64,000 nt of DNA, taken from positions 1 to 64,000 of the forward strand of contig RPSH01000016.1 in the NCBI GenBank assembly GCA_003946805.1. The letters run 5' to 3'. Positions 1-8,144 of this stretch are shown here, piece by piece. Position numbers and translations under genes: made by a program. A model generated the notes under the pieces. That model searched no databases and had not been told where the DNA came from. It saw nothing but the letters and a program-made list of their open reading frames with translations. This DNA is from Bacillus sp. 2B10 (GTDB taxonomy: Bacteria; Pseudomonadota; Alphaproteobacteria; Sphingomonadales; Sphingomonadaceae). Each line of letters opens with the position of its first letter. The first letter of the stretch is position 1.

Positions 1-128
1 GGCGGGGCGGGGGTCGCGAACCAGTCGCGCAGTTCGTCCTCGACCAGCGTGTCGACGCCGGCATCCTGCCACCATTCGAGCGCGCTGGCCGCCGCATCAT
101 GCCACTGGATATGCTGGTCCGCCCCCAT
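1..128 (-). CDS. Uracil-DNA glycosylase, N-terminal fragment (cut by window edge)
   Basis: Reading leftwards from an ATG at 126-128, the frame stays open to the window edge and gives 42 residues starting MGADQHIQWHDAA. This start, with the acidic DTLVEDELRDWF stretch, resembles the N-terminus of family 4 (Fe-S) uracil-DNA glycosylases of sphingomonads, which remove uracil from DNA in base excision repair. The catalytic motifs lie outside the window, so the call rests on the N-terminus only. The gene is divergent from the ETF-QO gene, with 133 bp between them. Confidence 0.5.
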   Translation of the reverse strand, partial: MGADQHIQWHDAAASALEWWQDAGVDTLVEDELRDWFATPAP

Positions 129-230
129 GGCGCCTTTAAGCCACTGCCTTGACCTCCCCGTCAATCTGCCCAAATCACTCCCGGGGACAGGGCGTGTCGC
201 CCACGCGACGAGTATGGCCGAGCGACGCCC

Positions 231-257
231 GGGATGAGGATGGCGGGATGAGGATGG
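231..257 (+). repeat. Tandem 13-bp direct repeat at the ETF-QO ribosome-binding site
   Basis: GGGATGAGGATGG occurs at 231-243 and again at 245-257. The second copy supplies the GAGG that acts as Shine-Dalgarno for the ATG at 262. A start at the ATG of the first copy (234) meets a stop within a few codons, so it cannot encode the protein. The rest of the 129-261 gap shows no other clear signal. Confidence 0.6.
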
Positions 258-261
258 ACGA

Positions 262-1923
262 ATGAGCGAACGGGAATCGATGCCCTATGACGTCGTGATC
301 GTCGGCGCAGGGCCTGCCGGCCTGTCCGCGGCGATCCGGCTGAAGCAGATGGCGGCCGAGACGGGCGGCGAACTGGCCGTCTGCGTGCTGGAAAAGGGGT
401 CGGAGGTCGGCGCCCATATCCTGTCGGGCGCGGTGTTCGATCCGCGGGCGATGGACGAGCTGCTGCCCGAATGGCGGACCATGGGCTGCCCGATGGCCGA
501 GGTTCCGGTGACCGAGAACCACCACTGGCTGTTGTCGGAAGCCGGCAGCAGCGAGGTGTCGCACCGCGTCCTGCCGCCGTTCATGCAGAATACCGGCACC
601 TATACCGGGTCGCTGGGCAATATGTGCCGCTGGCTGGCCGAACAGGCAGAGGGGCTGGGCGTCGAGATATTTCCCGGCTTCGCCGCCGCCGAGATCCTCT
701 ATCACGACGACGGTTCGGTGAAGGGCGTCGCGACCGGCGACATGGGCGTGGCACGCGACGGCACGCACAAGCCCGACTGGCAGCCGGGGCTGGAACTCCA
801 CGCCAAGTATACCTTCTTTGCCGAAGGGGTGCGCGGGCACCTGTCGAAGCAGATCATCCGCACCTTCGATTTGGCAAAGGACAGCCAGCCGCAGGTCTAT
901 GGGCTGGGTATCAAGGAATTGTGGGACATACCCGCCGAAAACCACGTGCCCGGCCGCGTGATCCATACCCAGGGCTGGCCACTGAGCGAAACGCGTGGGA
1001 GCAACGGCGGCGGGTTCCTGTACCATCAGGCGAACGGGCAGGTCGCGCTGGGTTTCGTGACGTGGCTGAACTATTCCAACCCGTATCTGTCGCCGTTCCA
1101 CGAGATGCAGCGGTGGAAGACGCATCCAGCGATCGCCGCGATCCTGAAGGGCGGCAAGCGCGTGTCGTACGGCGCGCGCGCGATCAACGACGGCGGGTGG
1201 CAGTCGGTGCCGAAACTGACCTTCCCCGGCGGGGTGCTGGTCGGCTGTTCGGCCGGGTTCCTGAACGTGCCGCGGATCAAGGGCATCCATACCGCGATGA
1301 AATCGGGGATGATGGCCGCCGAAGCCGCGTTCGCCGCGGTCCGCGACGGGCGGACCGGCGACGAACTCACCGCCTATAGCGCCGCGTACGAGGCGAGCTG
1401 GGTATATGAAGAGCTGCGCACGGTCCGCAACGTCGTGCCGCTGGTCAAGAAATTCGGCGATTTCGTCGGCTCGGGCATCGCCAATGCGACGATGTGGGCG
1501 GAACATTGGGGGGTGCGCATGCCGTTCACCATGGGCCACCATCCCGATCACGAAAGCCTGTGGCGCAAGGATCAGGTGCAGCCGATCGCCTATCCCAAGC
1601 CCGACGGCGTGCTGAGCTTCGACCGGCTGTCGTCGGTGTTCCTGTCGAACACCAATCACGAGGAGGACCAGCCGGTCCACCTGACGCTGAAGGACCCGAA
1701 CGTCCCGGTCGAATACGACCTGCCGCTCTACGACGAGCCCGCGCAACGATATTGTCCGGCGGGCGTATATGAAATCGTGGGGGCAGAGACGGATAGCCCG
1801 AAATTCGTCATCAACGCGCAGAACTGCGTCCACTGCAAGACGTGCGACATCAAGGACCCGACTCAGAACATCAACTGGGTCGTGCCGGAAGGCGGCGGAG
1901 GACCGAATTATCCGAATATGTAG
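262..1923 (+). CDS. Electron transfer flavoprotein-ubiquinone oxidoreductase (ETF-QO)
   Basis: This 553-residue protein passes electrons from reduced ETF, loaded by acyl-CoA and other flavin dehydrogenases, to the ubiquinone pool at the inner membrane. The FAD-binding GAGPAG sits at residues 15-20. The C-terminus carries the family's 4Fe-4S ligands: Cys498 (RYCPAG) and Cys522, 525, 528 (CVHCKTCD). The length matches the family. The start at 262 has a GAGG sequence 8 nt upstream and places the Rossmann motif at the usual distance. The enoyl-CoA hydratases and acyl-CoA genes in this window fit a role in acyl-CoA oxidation. Confidence 0.95.
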   Translation: MSERESMPYDVVIVGAGPAGLSAAIRLKQMAAETGGELAVCVLEKGSEVGAHILSGAVFDPRAMDELLPEWRTMGCPMAEVPVTENHHWLLSEAGSSEVSHRVLPPFMQNTGTYTGSLGNMCRWLAEQAEGLGVEIFPGFAAAEILYHDDGSVKGVATGDMGVARDGTHKPDWQPGLELHAKYTFFAEGVRGHLSKQIIRTFDLAKDSQPQVYGLGIKELWDIPAENHVPGRVIHTQGWPLSETRGSNGGGFLYHQANGQVALGFVTWLNYSNPYLSPFHEMQRWKTHPAIAAILKGGKRVSYGARAINDGGWQSVPKLTFPGGVLVGCSAGFLNVPRIKGIHTAMKSGMMAAEAAFAAVRDGRTGDELTAYSAAYEASWVYEELRTVRNVVPLVKKFGDFVGSGIANATMWAEHWGVRMPFTMGHHPDHESLWRKDQVQPIAYPKPDGVLSFDRLSSVFLSNTNHEEDQPVHLTLKDPNVPVEYDLPLYDEPAQRYCPAGVYEIVGAETDSPKFVINAQNCVHCKTCDIKDPTQNINWVVPEGGGGPNYPNM

Positions 1924-1936
1924 CCTGGGAACGATC

Positions 1937-3505
1937 GTGGCGACGCTGGTGGTGGCACCGGCGTCGGCAGCTGCCACCCTGCCTGCCACCCCATTGGCCG
2001 CCTATGTCCGGGCCCGTGCCGCCGACGCCGATGGCGCGGTCACCGTTGCGGCACAGGGCTATGCCGAGGCGCTGGCGGCGCAACCCGCCGATCCGGTCAT
2101 CGCCGTCCGCGCGCTGCGACAGGCGCTGGCCAGCGGCGACCTGCCGCTCGCACGGCGGGCCGGCGCGGTCCTGCGCGCGGCCGACGTCGCGCCGCCCGAC
2201 CTCGACATCCTCGCCTTCAGCGACGCGGTGATCGCGCGCGACACGGCGGCGCAGCGCGCGGCGCTCGCGCGGCTGGCGGAATCGCCGCTGGGGTTTCTCG
2301 GCCCGTTGCTGGCGAGCTGGGTCGACCTGCCCGCGCCGCCGGTCGCGGTCGATGGTGGCCCGATCCCGCGCCGCTATGCCGCCGAGAACGCCGCGCTGCG
2401 CCTGCTGGCGACCGGGCAGACGCGCGAGGGTATCGCCGCCACCCGCACGCTGCTGACCGCGACCGGCGGCGACGCCGATTTCCGGCTGAACGCCGCGCAG
2501 CTGCTCGTCCGTGCCGGTGAGCGCGATACCGCCCGTGCGCTGCTGGCGGGCGACGACCCGGTGCTCGCCCGTGCCGCCGAGACGCTGGGCCGCGGCAGCA
2601 AGGGCGACGCGCGGTTCGGCGTGTCGCGCCTGTTCGCCCGCATGGCCGGCGACCTGTCGGCGCAGGGTACCGAATCGCTTGCGATCATGCTCGCCCGCTC
2701 GGCGCTGCTGCTCGACCCGACCTATTCGCGCGCGCGCATCGCGCTGGCCGACGCGCTCGCCCGCGACGATGCGATCGCGGCGGCGAAGGCGGTGCTGGCG
2801 GCGATCCGGCCAGGCGATCCGTTCGCCGGCAGCGCCAACGCGCTGGGCATCGTCATCCTGCAACGTGCCGGCGACCTGCCCGGTGCGCTGGCATTGGCGC
2901 GCACCCAGGCCGAACGCCCCGGTGCTGCGACCGCGACGCTGCGCCGCTATGCCGACCTCCAGCTCGAAACCGGCGAGGCAGCCGCCGCCGCGCAGACCTA
3001 TGCCCGTGCGCTGGCGCAGGCGGGGCAGGGGGCGGACTGGACGCTGTACCTGCAACGCGGCGCAGCACTCGACCAGTCGGGCGACTGGGCCGGCGCGCTG
3101 CCGATGCTGCGCCGTGCGGTCGAACTGGGGCCGCAGGAACCGGTCGCGCTCAACTATCTGGGCTACGCACAGGTCGATCATGGCGAAAATGTGCCGGAAG
3201 CGACGCGGATGCTCGAACGCGCCCATGCGCTGGCACCCAGGGACCCGGCGATCGCCGATTCGCTCGGCTGGGCGCGCTTTCGTGCCGGCAACATCGCCGC
3301 CGCGCTGCCGCTGATCGAGGGCGCGGTGCGAAGGGCGCCCGACGATGTCGAGATCAACGAGCATCTCGGCGACGTATATTGGGCCGCCGGTCGCCGGGTC
3401 GAGGCACGCTATGCCTGGGCGGCGGCATCGGTCGCGGCGGAGGGCGCCGTGGCACAACGGCTGGCGAGCAAGCTTGCGAACGGTCCCGCTTCGTCGCATC
3501 GCTGA
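1937..3505 (+). CDS. Tetratricopeptide-repeat protein, probably exported
   Basis: An Ala/Arg-rich protein of about 520 residues with helix-turn-helix TPR units along its length; clearest near the C-terminus (ALNYLGYAQVDHG, AIADSLGWARFRAGN, INEHLGDVYWAAGR). It is probably a scaffold, partner unknown. The start is uncertain: GTG 1937 is the first conventional start after ETF-QO stops. The residues just upstream in this frame (RIIRICSLGT) together with the first 12 of the protein look like a complete signal peptide ending PASA-AA, which would need an ATT or ATC start near 1907-1910, inside the ETF-QO 3' end. The gene ends 5 bp before ispE. Confidence 0.8.
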   Translation: MATLVVAPASAAATLPATPLAAYVRARAADADGAVTVAAQGYAEALAAQPADPVIAVRALRQALASGDLPLARRAGAVLRAADVAPPDLDILAFSDAVIARDTAAQRAALARLAESPLGFLGPLLASWVDLPAPPVAVDGGPIPRRYAAENAALRLLATGQTREGIAATRTLLTATGGDADFRLNAAQLLVRAGERDTARALLAGDDPVLARAAETLGRGSKGDARFGVSRLFARMAGDLSAQGTESLAIMLARSALLLDPTYSRARIALADALARDDAIAAAKAVLAAIRPGDPFAGSANALGIVILQRAGDLPGALALARTQAERPGAATATLRRYADLQLETGEAAAAAQTYARALAQAGQGADWTLYLQRGAALDQSGDWAGALPMLRRAVELGPQEPVALNYLGYAQVDHGENVPEATRMLERAHALAPRDPAIADSLGWARFRAGNIAAALPLIEGAVRRAPDDVEINEHLGDVYWAAGRRVEARYAWAAASVAAEGAVAQRLASKLANGPASSHR

Positions 3506-3510
3506 ACGCG

Positions 3511-4338
3511 ATGATCGTCGAACCCGCCCCCGCCAAGCTGAACCTCGCGCTGCACGTCCGTGCGCGGCGCGACGACGGCTATCACGAACTGGAGACGCTG
3601 TTCGCTTTCGTCCGCGACGGCGACACGGTGCGCCTTACCCCGGCGGAGCGCGACGGCTTCGCCATCATCGGTCCGTTCGCCGGCGGACTGAGCGGCGAGG
3701 GCGACAATCTGGTCACCCGTGCGCGTGACGCGTTTCGTGCCGCGTTCGGTCCGGGCGAACCGTTGTCGATCGTGCTCGACAAGCACCTTCCGGTCGCCTC
3801 CGGCATCGGTGGCGGATCGGCCGATGCCGCCGCGACGCTCCGCGGACTGGCGCGGCTGACGGGAATAGCGCCCGACCACCCGGAGCTGTTCGCGATCGCC
3901 GCGCGGCTGGGATCGGACGTGCCCGCCTGCCTCGCCGGGCGCACGATGATCGGGCGCGGGCGCGGCGAGCGGCTGACGCCGATCGACGCGCCCGGCCTGC
4001 CGGTGCTGCTGGTCAACCCCGGCGTCGGCGTGTCGACCGCCGCGGTCTTTGCCGCATGGGACCGGATCGATCGTGGCGCGTTGCCCGATGGCGATGCGCT
4101 GGCGATCGCGCTCGCCGGGCGTAACGACCTCGAACCGCCCGCACGGTCGCTCGCGCCGGAGATCGACGCGGTGCTGGCGTCGCTGGCATCGGCCGATGGC
4201 GTGACGCTTGCCCGCATGTCGGGATCGGGTGCGACCTGCTTCGCGCTGTTCGACCGGGTCGAGGACCGCGCCGCCGCGGCCGCCACCCTCCACGCCACGC
4301 AGCCCGGCTGGTGGTGTCTCGAAACGGCACTCGCGTGA
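3511..4338 (+). CDS. ispE: 4-diphosphocytidyl-2-C-methyl-D-erythritol kinase
   Basis: IspE phosphorylates CDP-methylerythritol in the MEP pathway to isoprenoid precursors; it is a cytosolic GHMP-family kinase. The 275-residue product shows the N-terminal PAPAKLNL with Lys9, the glycine-rich ATP loop PVASGIGGGSADAA (about 94-107) with Asp105, and the C-terminal MSGSGATCFALF. ATG 3511 lies 5 bp after the TPR gene's stop and puts Lys9 in its usual place. The TPR/ispE pair is probably cotranscribed. Confidence 0.95.
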   Translation: MIVEPAPAKLNLALHVRARRDDGYHELETLFAFVRDGDTVRLTPAERDGFAIIGPFAGGLSGEGDNLVTRARDAFRAAFGPGEPLSIVLDKHLPVASGIGGGSADAAATLRGLARLTGIAPDHPELFAIAARLGSDVPACLAGRTMIGRGRGERLTPIDAPGLPVLLVNPGVGVSTAAVFAAWDRIDRGALPDGDALAIALAGRNDLEPPARSLAPEIDAVLASLASADGVTLARMSGSGATCFALFDRVEDRAAAAATLHATQPGWWCLETALA

Positions 4339-4487
4339 CAGGCGCGCGTCCCGATGCGGAACAGGTCGGTGCCGCGCCCTCTGTACAGGGCGGACGGCAT
4401 GGTTCTTGTAGAGGATCATCAGCGGATCATACGCCGGGAGCGGATCGTCCGTGGGCGGTCTCTTCGGACGCCGCCCACTCCGCTGCC
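4339..4487. other. Intergenic region with two hairpins
   Basis: The 149 bp between ispE and the enoyl-CoA hydratase hold a 6-bp stem (CGCCCT/AGGGCG, 4375-4392) and a stronger 8-bp stem at 4451-4478. No T-run follows either, so neither is a typical intrinsic terminator. No ORF or RNA gene is visible. Confidence 0.4.
4451..4478 (+). promoter_or_regulatory. Perfect 8-bp hairpin 10 nt before the hydratase start
   Basis: GTGGGCGG (4451-4458) pairs exactly with CCGCCCAC (4471-4478) around a 12-nt loop. It ends 9 nt before ATG 4488, so it would occupy the ribosome-binding region of the mRNA; no clear Shine-Dalgarno is left between hairpin and start. It could limit translation or simply mark a boundary after ispE. 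Function is inferred from position only. Confidence 0.35.
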
Positions 4488-5222
4488 ATGACCGACTGCA
4501 CCGTCGATGGCGATATCGCGACCGTATGGCTGGCGCGGGGTTCGGCGCGCAATGCCCTGCCCACCGGCGGCTGGGGCGCGCTGGCCGACCGGGTCGCCGG
4601 TCTCGCCGTCGCCGACGTCCGCGCCGTCATCCTCGCCTCGCGCGAGGGCGGCATCTTCTGCGCCGGTGCCGATATTGCCGAATTCGCCGACCTGCAACGC
4701 GACCCTGCGCGCCGCACCGCGTTTCGCGCGCAGCTTTCCGCCGCGATCGAGGGGATCGCCGCGCTGCCGATGCCGGTCGTCGCCGCCGTCGATGGCGGAT
4801 GCTTCGGCGCGGGCGTTGCGCTGATGCTCGCCTGCGATATCGCCATCGCCGGCGATGGCGCGCATTTCGCAGTCCCGCCGGCGCGGCTCGGCATCCTCTA
4901 TCCCCCCGCCGACGTCGCCCGGCTGGTCGCGGCGGTCGGGCGGGGCCATGCCGCGCGGCTGCTCTACGGCGGCGATACGATCGATGCCGATGCCGCGCTC
5001 GCCCTCGGGCTGGTCCACCAGCGCAGCGGCGACCCGCTGGCCGATGCCCGCACGCTGGCGACGCGGATCGCCGCCAACGCTCCGCAGGCAGTGCGCGGCC
5101 TGAAACAGGCGATCGACGGCGTTCCCGGCGGCGAAGCGCGCTTCGACGCCGCGTTCGACGGCGCGGAATTGCGCGAAGGGCTTGCGGCGTTCCGCGAGCG
5201 CCGTCCGCCGGTGTTCCGGTGA
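4488..5222 (+). CDS. Enoyl-CoA hydratase/isomerase (crotonase) family protein
   Basis: The 244-residue product has the crotonase fold: the first oxyanion-hole strand at FCAGADIAEF, then FGAGVALMLACDIAIA and the PPARLGILYPP loop. The last loop lacks the glutamate usually seen in true hydratases (GLxPExGG), so it may act as an isomerase or hydrolase rather than in beta-oxidation. The substrate cannot be read from sequence. ATG 4488 is chosen because upstream codons in this frame fall in the hairpin region and show no homology. The stop overlaps the next gene's GTG by 4 nt. Confidence 0.8.
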   Translation: MTDCTVDGDIATVWLARGSARNALPTGGWGALADRVAGLAVADVRAVILASREGGIFCAGADIAEFADLQRDPARRTAFRAQLSAAIEGIAALPMPVVAAVDGGCFGAGVALMLACDIAIAGDGAHFAVPPARLGILYPPADVARLVAAVGRGHAARLLYGGDTIDADAALALGLVHQRSGDPLADARTLATRIAANAPQAVRGLKQAIDGVPGGEARFDAAFDGAELREGLAAFRERRPPVFR

Positions 5223-5941
5223 GCGCCAACCATCTCCCCGGCGGCGACACCGGCCTGCTGCTGTTATGCGACCATGCGTCGGCGTGGGTGCCGGACGATA
5301 TCGCCATCCCGCCGCACCTGCTGACCCTCCATGTTGGCGTCGATATCGGCGCCGGGCTGCTGACCCGCGCGCTGTCGCAGGCGCTCGATGCCCCGGCGAT
5401 CCTCGGCACCGTATCGCGGCTGGTGATCGACCTGCATCGCCAGAGCGATCATCCGGGGCTGATTCCGGAGCTATCGGACGGCCACGCCATCCCCGCCAAT
5501 GTCGGCGCCGACCGGGCAGCGCGCATCGCCCGGTTCCACGCGCCCTATCATGCCGCGATCCGCGCACAGGTCCGCCGCGACCGCCCGCGGCTGATCGTCG
5601 CGATCCACAGCTTCACGCCCGCACTCGAAACCGACGGCATCGCGCGGCCATGGGAGGCCGGCATCCTCTACGGCCGCGACGACCGCGCCGCCCGCCTCGC
5701 CATCGACTGGCTCCGTACGCAGGAGATCGTGACGGGCGATCAGGAGCCGTATTCCGGCCGCATCCTCAACGCGACGCTGGACCGCCATGCCGAGGGGCAG
5801 GGCATTCCATCGCTGTCGGTCGAAATCCGCAACGACCTGATCGGCGACGTGGCGGGCGTGGCGCGCTGGTGTGGTGTCCTGACCATGATGATTGCCGCAG
5901 TGCGCAACGGACTTGCGTTGGAAGCCTCGCCTGCGCAATAG
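5219..5941 (+). CDS. N-formylglutamate amidohydrolase family protein
   Basis: The 240-residue product belongs to the FGase family, whose founding member hydrolyses N-formylglutamate to glutamate and formate in histidine degradation. Conserved parts are CDHASAWVPD near the N-terminus, the GVDIGAG segment, IAIHSFTP and SVEIRNDL. No hut genes are nearby, so the real substrate may differ. Start GTG 5219 overlaps the hydratase stop (GTGA), indicating translational coupling. It ends 9 bp before ilvD. Confidence 0.85.
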   Translation: MSANHLPGGDTGLLLLCDHASAWVPDDIAIPPHLLTLHVGVDIGAGLLTRALSQALDAPAILGTVSRLVIDLHRQSDHPGLIPELSDGHAIPANVGADRAARIARFHAPYHAAIRAQVRRDRPRLIVAIHSFTPALETDGIARPWEAGILYGRDDRAARLAIDWLRTQEIVTGDQEPYSGRILNATLDRHAEGQGIPSLSVEIRNDLIGDVAGVARWCGVLTMMIAAVRNGLALEASPAQ

Positions 5942-5950
5942 GCTGTCGCC

Positions 5951-7672
5951 ATGACCCAGACTTTCGACAAATCGCGGCTGCCCAGCCGCCACGTGTCCGT
6001 CGGCCCCGAACGCGCGCCGCATCGCTCCTATTATTACGCGATGGGCATCGCCGAGGAGGATATCGCCAGGCCGTTCGTGGCGCTGGCGTCCGCCGGCAAC
6101 GACAGCGCGCCGTGCAACACCACGCTGGATTTCCAGGCGGATGCCGCGCGCGAAGGCGTGGTGGCGGGTGGCGGCATGCCGCGCCGGTTCAACACCATCA
6201 CCGTGACCGACGGCATCGCGATGGGGCATCAGGGGATGAAATCCTCGCTGGTCAGCCGCGAGGTCATTGCCGATTCGGTCGAACTGTCGGTGCGCGGCCA
6301 TTGCTACGACGCGCTGGTCGGCTTTGCCGGGTGCGACAAGTCGCTGCCCGGCATGATGATGGCGATGCTGCGCCTCAACGTGCCGTCGATCTTCGTCTAT
6401 GGCGGGTCGATCCTGCCCGGCCGGTTCGAGGATCGCGACGTGACCGTCGTCGACGTGTTCGAGGCGGTCGGCCGCTACGCCGCCGGCACCTGTCCGCTGC
6501 ACGACCTGACCGCGCTCGAAAAGGTCGCCTGTCCCGGCCATGGCGCCTGCGGCGGCCAGTTCACCGCCAACACCATGGCGTGCGTCGGCGAGGCGATCGG
6601 CCTGTCGCTGCCCAATTCGAACATGGTGCCCGCGCCCTATCGCAGTCGCGAGGAGATCGCGATCGCGGCGGGCAGGCAGGTGATGGAACTGGTCCGCCTG
6701 AACCTGCGTCCGCGCGACATCGCCACCCGCGCCGCGTTCATCAACGCCGCGCGCGTCGTGGCGGCGACTGGCGGCTCGACCAACGCCGCGCTGCACCTGC
6801 CGTCGATGGCGAACGAGGCGGGGATCGATTTCGATCTGTTCGACGTGGCGGAGGCTTTCAAGTCAACGCCTTACGTTGCGGACCTCAAGCCCGGCGGCAA
6901 GTACGTCGCCAAGGACATGTACGAGGCCGGTGGCGTCTACATGCTGATGAAGACGATGCTCGCGAACGACCTGCTCGATGGCAGCTGCATGACCGTCACC
7001 GGCAAGACGCTGGGCGAGAACATCGACGAGGTGACGTGGAACCCCGACCAGAAGGTGATCTACGACGTGAAGACGCCGATCACCTCGACCGGTGGCGTCG
7101 TCGGCCTGCGCGGTACACTCGCCCCCGATGGCGCGATCGTGAAGGTCGCCGGCATGAAGCGGCTGCAATTCACCGGAACGGCACGCGTGTTCGATTGCGA
7201 GGAAGACGCCTTCGCCGCGGTCGAGAAGCGTGAGATCAGGGACGGCACCGTCCTCGTCATCCGCTACGAAGGGCCGAAGGGCGGTCCGGGGATGCGCGAG
7301 ATGCTGTCGACCACCGCCGCGCTCTACGGCCTCGGCATGGGGGAAACCGTCGCGCTCATCACCGATGGCCGGTTCTCGGGCGGCACGCGCGGCTTCTGCA
7401 TCGGCCATGTCGGTCCCGAAGCGGCCGAAGGCGGCCCGATCGCCTTGGTCGAGGATGGCGACATCATCACCATCGACGCCGAAGCCGGCACGATCGACCT
7501 CGACGTACCTGCCGACGTGCTGGCCGACCGCCGCGCGCAGTGGCAGCCGCGCGTCAACGACTATCAGGCGGGCGCGCTGTGGCGCTATTCGCAGACGGTC
7601 GGCCCGGCGTGGCAGGGTGCGGTAACCCATCCGGGTGCCAGGGCCGAGCGGCACGTCTACGCCGATATCTGA
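5951..7672 (+). CDS. ilvD: Dihydroxy-acid dehydratase
   Basis: IlvD dehydrates 2,3-dihydroxy acids to the 2-keto acids of isoleucine and valine synthesis. The 573-residue protein has cysteines at 55 (APCNTT), 128 (AGCDKS) and 200 (GACGGQ), the three-cysteine pattern of members with a 2Fe-2S cluster, and the C-terminal [11 protein letters not shown] with the catalytic serine. Sugar-acid dehydratases (EDD and related) share the fold; the overall match favours IlvD. It lies 9 bp after the amidohydrolase gene. No other branched-chain gene is in the window. Confidence 0.9.
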   Translation: MTQTFDKSRLPSRHVSVGPERAPHRSYYYAMGIAEEDIARPFVALASAGNDSAPCNTTLDFQADAAREGVVAGGGMPRRFNTITVTDGIAMGHQGMKSSLVSREVIADSVELSVRGHCYDALVGFAGCDKSLPGMMMAMLRLNVPSIFVYGGSILPGRFEDRDVTVVDVFEAVGRYAAGTCPLHDLTALEKVACPGHGACGGQFTANTMACVGEAIGLSLPNSNMVPAPYRSREEIAIAAGRQVMELVRLNLRPRDIATRAAFINAARVVAATGGSTNAALHLPSMANEAGIDFDLFDVAEAFKSTPYVADLKPGGKYVAKDMYEAGGVYMLMKTMLANDLLDGSCMTVTGKTLGENIDEVTWNPDQKVIYDVKTPITSTGGVVGLRGTLAPDGAIVKVAGMKRLQFTGTARVFDCEEDAFAAVEKREIRDGTVLVIRYEGPKGGPGMREMLSTTAALYGLGMGETVALITDGRFSGGTRGFCIGHVGPEAAEGGPIALVEDGDIITIDAEAGTIDLDVPADVLADRRAQWQPRVNDYQAGALWRYSQTVGPAWQGAVTHPGARAERHVYADI

Positions 7673-7691
7673 GGACCGCTCGCCCTTTGCC

Positions 7692-7715
7692 GTATTCCCG
7701 CGCAGGCGGGGATAC
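7692..7715 (+). repeat. Single arm of the dispersed GTACCCCCGC repeat
   Basis: GTATTCCCGCGCAGGCGGGGATAC is itself nearly palindromic and matches one arm of the elements listed at 21278, 25218, 29052 and 58835. It lies in the 5' leader of the lipoprotein gene, 30 bp before its ATG, and could fold as an mRNA hairpin. Confidence 0.6.
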
Positions 7716-7745
7716 GATAGCGAGCGGCTGTGGTATCGCCCCCTG

Positions 7746-8144
7746 ATGACCGGATTCGCCCCCCGCCTGCTCCTCCTCCCCGCGCTCCTGCTCGCCGGTT
7801 GCGACCGCAGTCCCGATCCCGACGTCCTCGCCAATGTCGAGGCGGAGCAACGCGCCGCCGCCGATGATGCCGGCCGGATCGAATGCGCGGCCGATCCCGC
7901 CGCGCCCTTTGCCGCCGACTGCACGATCGAACGCATGGCGGACGGCGCCGAAACCGTTCTGACGCTGCGCCAGCCGAGCGGCGGCTTTCACCGGTTGCGT
8001 ATCACCCGCGACGGTCGCGGCGTAGTCGCCGCCGACGGATCGGAGGCGGCGCAGGTCACCGTGATCGGAGACAGCCGGATCGAGGTCGCGATCGGCGGCG
8101 CGCGCTATCGCCTGCCCGCGACGGTCGGTCCCGTCGCACGATGA
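7746..8144 (+). CDS. Small lipoprotein of unknown function
   Basis: The 132-residue product starts with a hydrophobic leader ending in the lipobox LLAGC, so it should be lipidated on the cysteine. The next residue is Asp, which in enterobacteria keeps lipoproteins in the inner membrane; whether that rule holds here is unknown. The mature part is acidic and beta-rich (VLTLRQPSGGFHRLRITRDG), with no recognisable domain. The stop overlaps the ATG of the following gene (ATGA). Confidence 0.7.
   Translation: MTGFAPRLLLLPALLLAGCDRSPDPDVLANVEAEQRAAADDAGRIECAADPAAPFAADCTIERMADGAETVLTLRQPSGGFHRLRITRDGRGVVAADGSEAAQVTVIGDSRIEVAIGGARYRLPATVGPVAR

Noticed and set aside
175-1989. Long antisense ORF (604 codons) opposite ETF-QO
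   Set aside because: Arg/His/Asp-rich composition typical of the antisense frame of a GC-rich gene; no motif; ETF-QO is certain on the other strand.
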